DNA from: Ensifer adhaerens
GTDB lineage: Bacteria > Pseudomonadota > Alphaproteobacteria > Rhizobiales > Rhizobiaceae
DNA: 43,793 nt
Assembly (NCBI RefSeq): GCF_001270265.1
Contig: NZ_LGAP01000044.1
Span: 1 to 43,793 of the forward strand
Direction: 5' to 3'
The notes beneath the pieces are model-generated. The model was not told the DNA's origin. It was given only the letters and a program-made list of their open reading frames with translations, and ran no database searches. A program made the translations under genes and the position numbers. The first letter of the stretch is position 1. Every line of letters begins with the position of its first letter. Positions 41,020-43,793 of the stretch are shown here, in pieces.

Positions 41020-42243
41020 ATGGGCGAGACCGTCGAAACGGTGGTCGTGGGCGGCGGGCAGGCAGGTCTTGCACTCAGCTTCCATTTAAAGAGGCTCAGG
41101 CGAGAGCATCTGATTTTTGAGCGGGCCCGTATCGCGGAGCGATGGCGCAGCGAGCGTTGGGATTCGTTGATGTTCCAGTTTCCCAACTGGTCCATCAACC
41201 TTCCGGGCTTTGCTTATCCCGCCGCCGATCCCGATGGCTTTTCATCGAAAGGTGATGTGGTCGGGTTCATTGGCGACTATGCCAAAGCGATTGAAGCGCC
41301 CGTCCGGCAAGGCGTTGAAGTCCGGTCTATTCAGCAGGACGAAACCTCGGAGCGCTTCCTCGTCACGACTGGCGATGGCGCGGTGCGAGCCGTAAACGTC
41401 GTTCTGGCCATCGGCCCATATCACGCTCCAGTCGTTCCGGATTTCTGCCGATTCATCCCGACCAGGATTTTTCAAATCCATTCGCGAGACTATAAATCCC
41501 CGAAGCATTTGCCGGCAGGTGCTGCATTGGTGGTGGGCTGTGGGGCGTCCGGTCTCCAGATCGCCGAAGAACTGAATGCCAACGGACGTCGGACATACCT
41601 GTCGGTCGGGCGGCATCAAAGGACTCCGAGGCGGTATGGCGGGCGTGACGTCTATTGGTGGCTCGACGTCCTGGGGATCCTTCATCAACCGGCTGGAGAG
41701 ACTCGCAACCGGCGCTTCAGCCCCCATGTCACGGGGGTCGGTGGCGGTCACGACATCCATCTTCGGAAGTTCGCAGCCGACGGCATGGTTCTGGCCGGAA
41801 AACTGCGGGGCGCTTCCGACAACAAACTGTTCTTCGCTCAGGACCTACAGGGCAATCTCGATTTGGCCGAGGCTTGCTGCAGCGAGCTTACCAACATGAT
41901 GTGGGATTATGCTCAGGCAAATGGCTTGAGTTTGACTGCTGAAGACCCGCCCGAGGCGATGATGTCTTCCATGCCCGAATTGGCGAACCCCATTGGGGAA
42001 CTGGATATGGCGGGCGCGGGCATCACATCGATAATATGGTGCACCGGCTTCCGGTATGACTTCGGAATAGTAAAGCCCAGAGTTCTCGATGAATTGGGGC
42101 GACCGGTCCACACGCGGGGGGTGACCCGCTGTGCGGGGTTCTATTTTCTTGGTCTGCGTGACATGTATACCATGAGGTCCTCGCATCTTTCCGGTGTTGG
42201 AGATGATGCCGCCCACATCGCCAGACATATCGGAGGAGAATAG
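41020..42243 (+). CDS. Flavin-containing monooxygenase-like protein
   Basis: 407 residues. The FAD-binding loop is VVVGGGQAGLALS (8-20), followed by the conserved early motif ERWRSERWDSLMFQFPNW, and an NADPH-binding loop VVGCGASGLQIAEEL near residues 170-184. The FMO/BVMO linker motif FxGxxxHxxxY is degenerate (RIFQIHSRDYKSP). Substrates of this class are N- or S-containing small molecules or ketones; auxin-pathway YUCCA-like and lysine hydroxylase-like proteins have the same layout, so I give no substrate. The gene stands alone with TGAGGG before the ATG. Confidence 0.85.
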   Translation: MGETVETVVVGGGQAGLALSFHLKRLRREHLIFERARIAERWRSERWDSLMFQFPNWSINLPGFAYPAADPDGFSSKGDVVGFIGDYAKAIEAPVRQGVEVRSIQQDETSERFLVTTGDGAVRAVNVVLAIGPYHAPVVPDFCRFIPTRIFQIHSRDYKSPKHLPAGAALVVGCGASGLQIAEELNANGRRTYLSVGRHQRTPRRYGGRDVYWWLDVLGILHQPAGETRNRRFSPHVTGVGGGHDIHLRKFAADGMVLAGKLRGASDNKLFFAQDLQGNLDLAEACCSELTNMMWDYAQANGLSLTAEDPPEAMMSSMPELANPIGELDMAGAGITSIIWCTGFRYDFGIVKPRVLDELGRPVHTRGVTRCAGFYFLGLRDMYTMRSSHLSGVGDDAAHIARHIGGE

Positions 42244-42283
42244 GGCATCTCGCCTGCCTTTGCCTCAGCGATGAGCTGAGTTA

Positions 42284-42312
42284 CGCGGAAGGCCGGAATC
42301 CACCCTTCCGCG
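42284..42312 (+). terminator. GC-rich inverted repeat after the monooxygenase
   Basis: CGCGGAAGG (42284-42292) pairs perfectly with CCTTCCGCG (42304-42312) over an 11-nt loop, 40 bp after the stop. There is no T-run, so it is only a possible terminator. Confidence 0.4.
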
Positions 42313-42354
42313 ACATTGACGTGCCGTATCGCACGGCCTGCTCAAGCCCACCAC

Positions 42355-42926
42355 GGTTCTCTTCTGAATTTGACCCTGATTGCGCTGGTGACGGCCATCT
42401 CCTCAACAAGGGCCGTATCGGCGTCGGCACCCACATGGGCTTTGAAGCCATGAACCGATGGTCGACCCTTAATGCTTGACCCGATGGCCCCCTTCATCAT
42501 CCTCACTGGCCGAGGCGATGATCGTCGCATCGACAAGCGTGCCGCTCTTCACCTCGATCGCTTTGGCCTTGAACTGGCGGGTGATCTCATCGAACACGGT
42601 CTTGTCCAGACCATGGGCCACAAGGGCTTTTCGAAAACGCACGAAAGCCGTTCGCTCAGGTGTCGGCTCTGAAGCTGAGAACCCGCGGTACCGTCGAAAC
42701 GTTCCTCTGCCGTCCAGCGCCTCGGCAAGCTTGACGTCGGACCAGTCGTACCAGATCGACAGCGGGCCAGGCAGGCTCGCCCTTCGCAGAGCAGGAAATA
42801 ACACAAAGGACCCGATCGACCGGCACCCAGTCAATCAGTCTGGCAAGCTCATCCAAAGACTAATGCTGGCCGCGATCAGCGGCAAAACCGAACTTTTCCT
42901 GACCAATGCGCCGACGTGAGATCGCA
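42355..42926 (-). pseudogene. IS5-family transposase relic with frameshifts
   Basis: On the minus strand the pieces RRRIGQEKFGFAADRG, SLDELARLIDWVPVDRVL, AKGEPAWP, WYDWSDVKLAEALDGRGTF, ERTAFVRFRKALVAHGLDK, KSGTLVDATIIASASE and GRPSVHGFKAHVGADADTALVEE appear in the right order but in at least three frames and with an in-frame TAG. They match the N-terminal two thirds of a rhizobial IS5-family transposase, including the first catalytic aspartates (DATI, and HVGADAD). The C-terminal third is missing; the sequence stops matching near 42360. Confidence 0.88.
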
Positions 42927-43011
42927 TCCCTCAATCCATTGTTCAGATTGATAGAATCATAGTTGTTCGCTTCGGTCCAGGCACCCTCGCACGGGTCTCC
43001 CTTATACTCGA

Positions 43012-43620
43012 TCATACTCCGGATTGCTGTTCTGTCGATCGCTCGATGCCCAGATCGATTTGGTCTGGTTCGGCTGGCGGTTCCACCTCCGTCGCCTGCT
43101 GTGCCGCGAGCTCCTCGCGAACCTGATCGATCTTGCCGATTGCCGAGCCGACCCCCAGCACGTCCTTTGCCCAGGTCAACACCTCCGAATCAACAGCTTT
43201 ACCTTCGATCGACTGCCCAGTGCTGATGTTCTTGTTTGCGGCCGAAATCAGGGCCGCGCTCAGGGCCTCATCGCTGAGGGCTGGATCAATCGGCTCGGCG
43301 CCGGCGCCGTTCTCCAGTTCGAACTGCGCATAGGCCATTACATAGGCGCGGATCGCGGCGATCTCAGGGCTCTGCGAGTTCATGTAGGCGTGGTAGTCGC
43401 GCTTCAGCGAATTCAGGCTGCCAAGCTTCGAGGCCAGGTTCTGAGCCTCGCGTCGAACGGGATTCTGCCTGGATTTAGCGTTGGTCGCCGCCAGGTCGGT
43501 CTTCGTGCTCTTGGTGTTTTTGTTGCTTTTTTCCGTCGCTACATTTGGAGTTTGTCTTTTCGTAGGTTCGCTCTTCTTGCCGAGAAACTTGTCGAGCGCG
43601 GCAGCGATCGGATCCTTCAT
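43012..43620 (-). CDS. Lysine/threonine-rich hypothetical protein
   Basis: 202 residues that I do not recognise. Residues about 1-60 are basic and low-complexity (KKSEPTKRQTPN, then KSNKNTKSTKTD), suggesting nucleic-acid or membrane-surface contact. Residues 60-185 look helical, with an alanine-rich region EALSAALISAANKNIS. The C-terminus is acidic (EVEPPAEPDQIDLG). No signal peptide or membrane segment. It lies next to IS debris near the window edge. The remaining bases to 43793 hold its upstream region, with no further gene seen. Confidence 0.6.
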   Translation of the reverse strand: MKDPIAAALDKFLGKKSEPTKRQTPNVATEKSNKNTKSTKTDLAATNAKSRQNPVRREAQNLASKLGSLNSLKRDYHAYMNSQSPEIAAIRAYVMAYAQFELENGAGAEPIDPALSDEALSAALISAANKNISTGQSIEGKAVDSEVLTWAKDVLGVGSAIGKIDQVREELAAQQATEVEPPAEPDQIDLGIERSTEQQSGV

Positions 43621-43793
43621 CGTTGCTGTTCCCGTCCCGGCATTGCGGGATTCGGACTTATCTCGGCTAGCAGCCTGTCGGACTGGGTATTTGCGAGATA
43701 GACGGCGTACGGGCCGCGTTGCCTTGGAGAACGCAGGCGATTGCTTTGGCTGGTGTTGTCGTCAACAGGCAGGTTTTAGACAGTTTGGAGTCC

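Overview
The window looks like accessory DNA of an alphaproteobacterium of the Rhizobium/Sinorhizobium/Agrobacterium type. I infer this from the rhizobial style of the capsule and surface-polysaccharide genes, the many decayed insertion sequences of families common in rhizobial plasmids and islands (IS1380, IS3, IS66, IS5), and the mobile mystery protein A/B pair, which is known from such plasmids. No rRNA, tRNA, CRISPR array or replication origin was seen. The polysaccharide part has visibly lower G+C than the thiamine and two-component parts, so the window is a mosaic.

Positions 1-9030 begin with the edge of an IS1380 transposase and then hold a collinear sugar operon. It makes GDP-deoxyhexoses (fcl, gmd, rmd, giving GDP-L-fucose and GDP-D-rhamnose) and assembles glycan with two large multidomain glycosyltransferases and a methyltransferase. 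Positions 9031-17990 are an export block bracketed by IS3 and IS66 debris: a methyltransferase and an unknown 360-residue protein on the minus strand, then a KpsM-like permease, a KpsT-like ATPase and two different polysaccharide co-polymerase (KpsE/RkpR-like) proteins. The right-hand debris carries a 192-bp direct repeat and a small inversion. Two more glycosyltransferases (GT2 and WsaF-like) lie on the minus strand at 18004-20177.

Positions 20652-27743 are a thiamine-salvage operon: promoter, TPP riboswitch, a 22-codon leader ORF, thiX, thiY, thiM, thiE, thiD, then a fused TRAP permease (DctQM) and its binding protein (DctP). No ABC ATPase gene is present. The TRAP transporter in this position is the best candidate for an undescribed function, namely uptake of a thiamine precursor.

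Positions 27865-30390 are a defence/plasmid-maintenance patch: a fused nucleotidyltransferase-HEPN protein, and the mobile mystery pair (Fic enzyme plus HTH regulator) preceded by four regularly spaced palindromic operators. Positions 30669-35510 look like a metal-response unit: a truncated Met/His-rich periplasmic protein, a divergent OmpR-type regulator and kinase whose sensor domain carries a similar Met/His motif, a small unknown protein, and an FTR1 iron-permease gene broken by two frameshifts.

Positions 35853-43793 hold a GMC oxidoreductase, a Phd/PIN toxin-antitoxin pair with a perfect palindromic operator, a degenerate tyrosine recombinase whose stop overlaps the start of a DUF6880-like gene, a flavin monooxygenase, an IS5-family transposase relic and a lysine-rich protein of unknown function.
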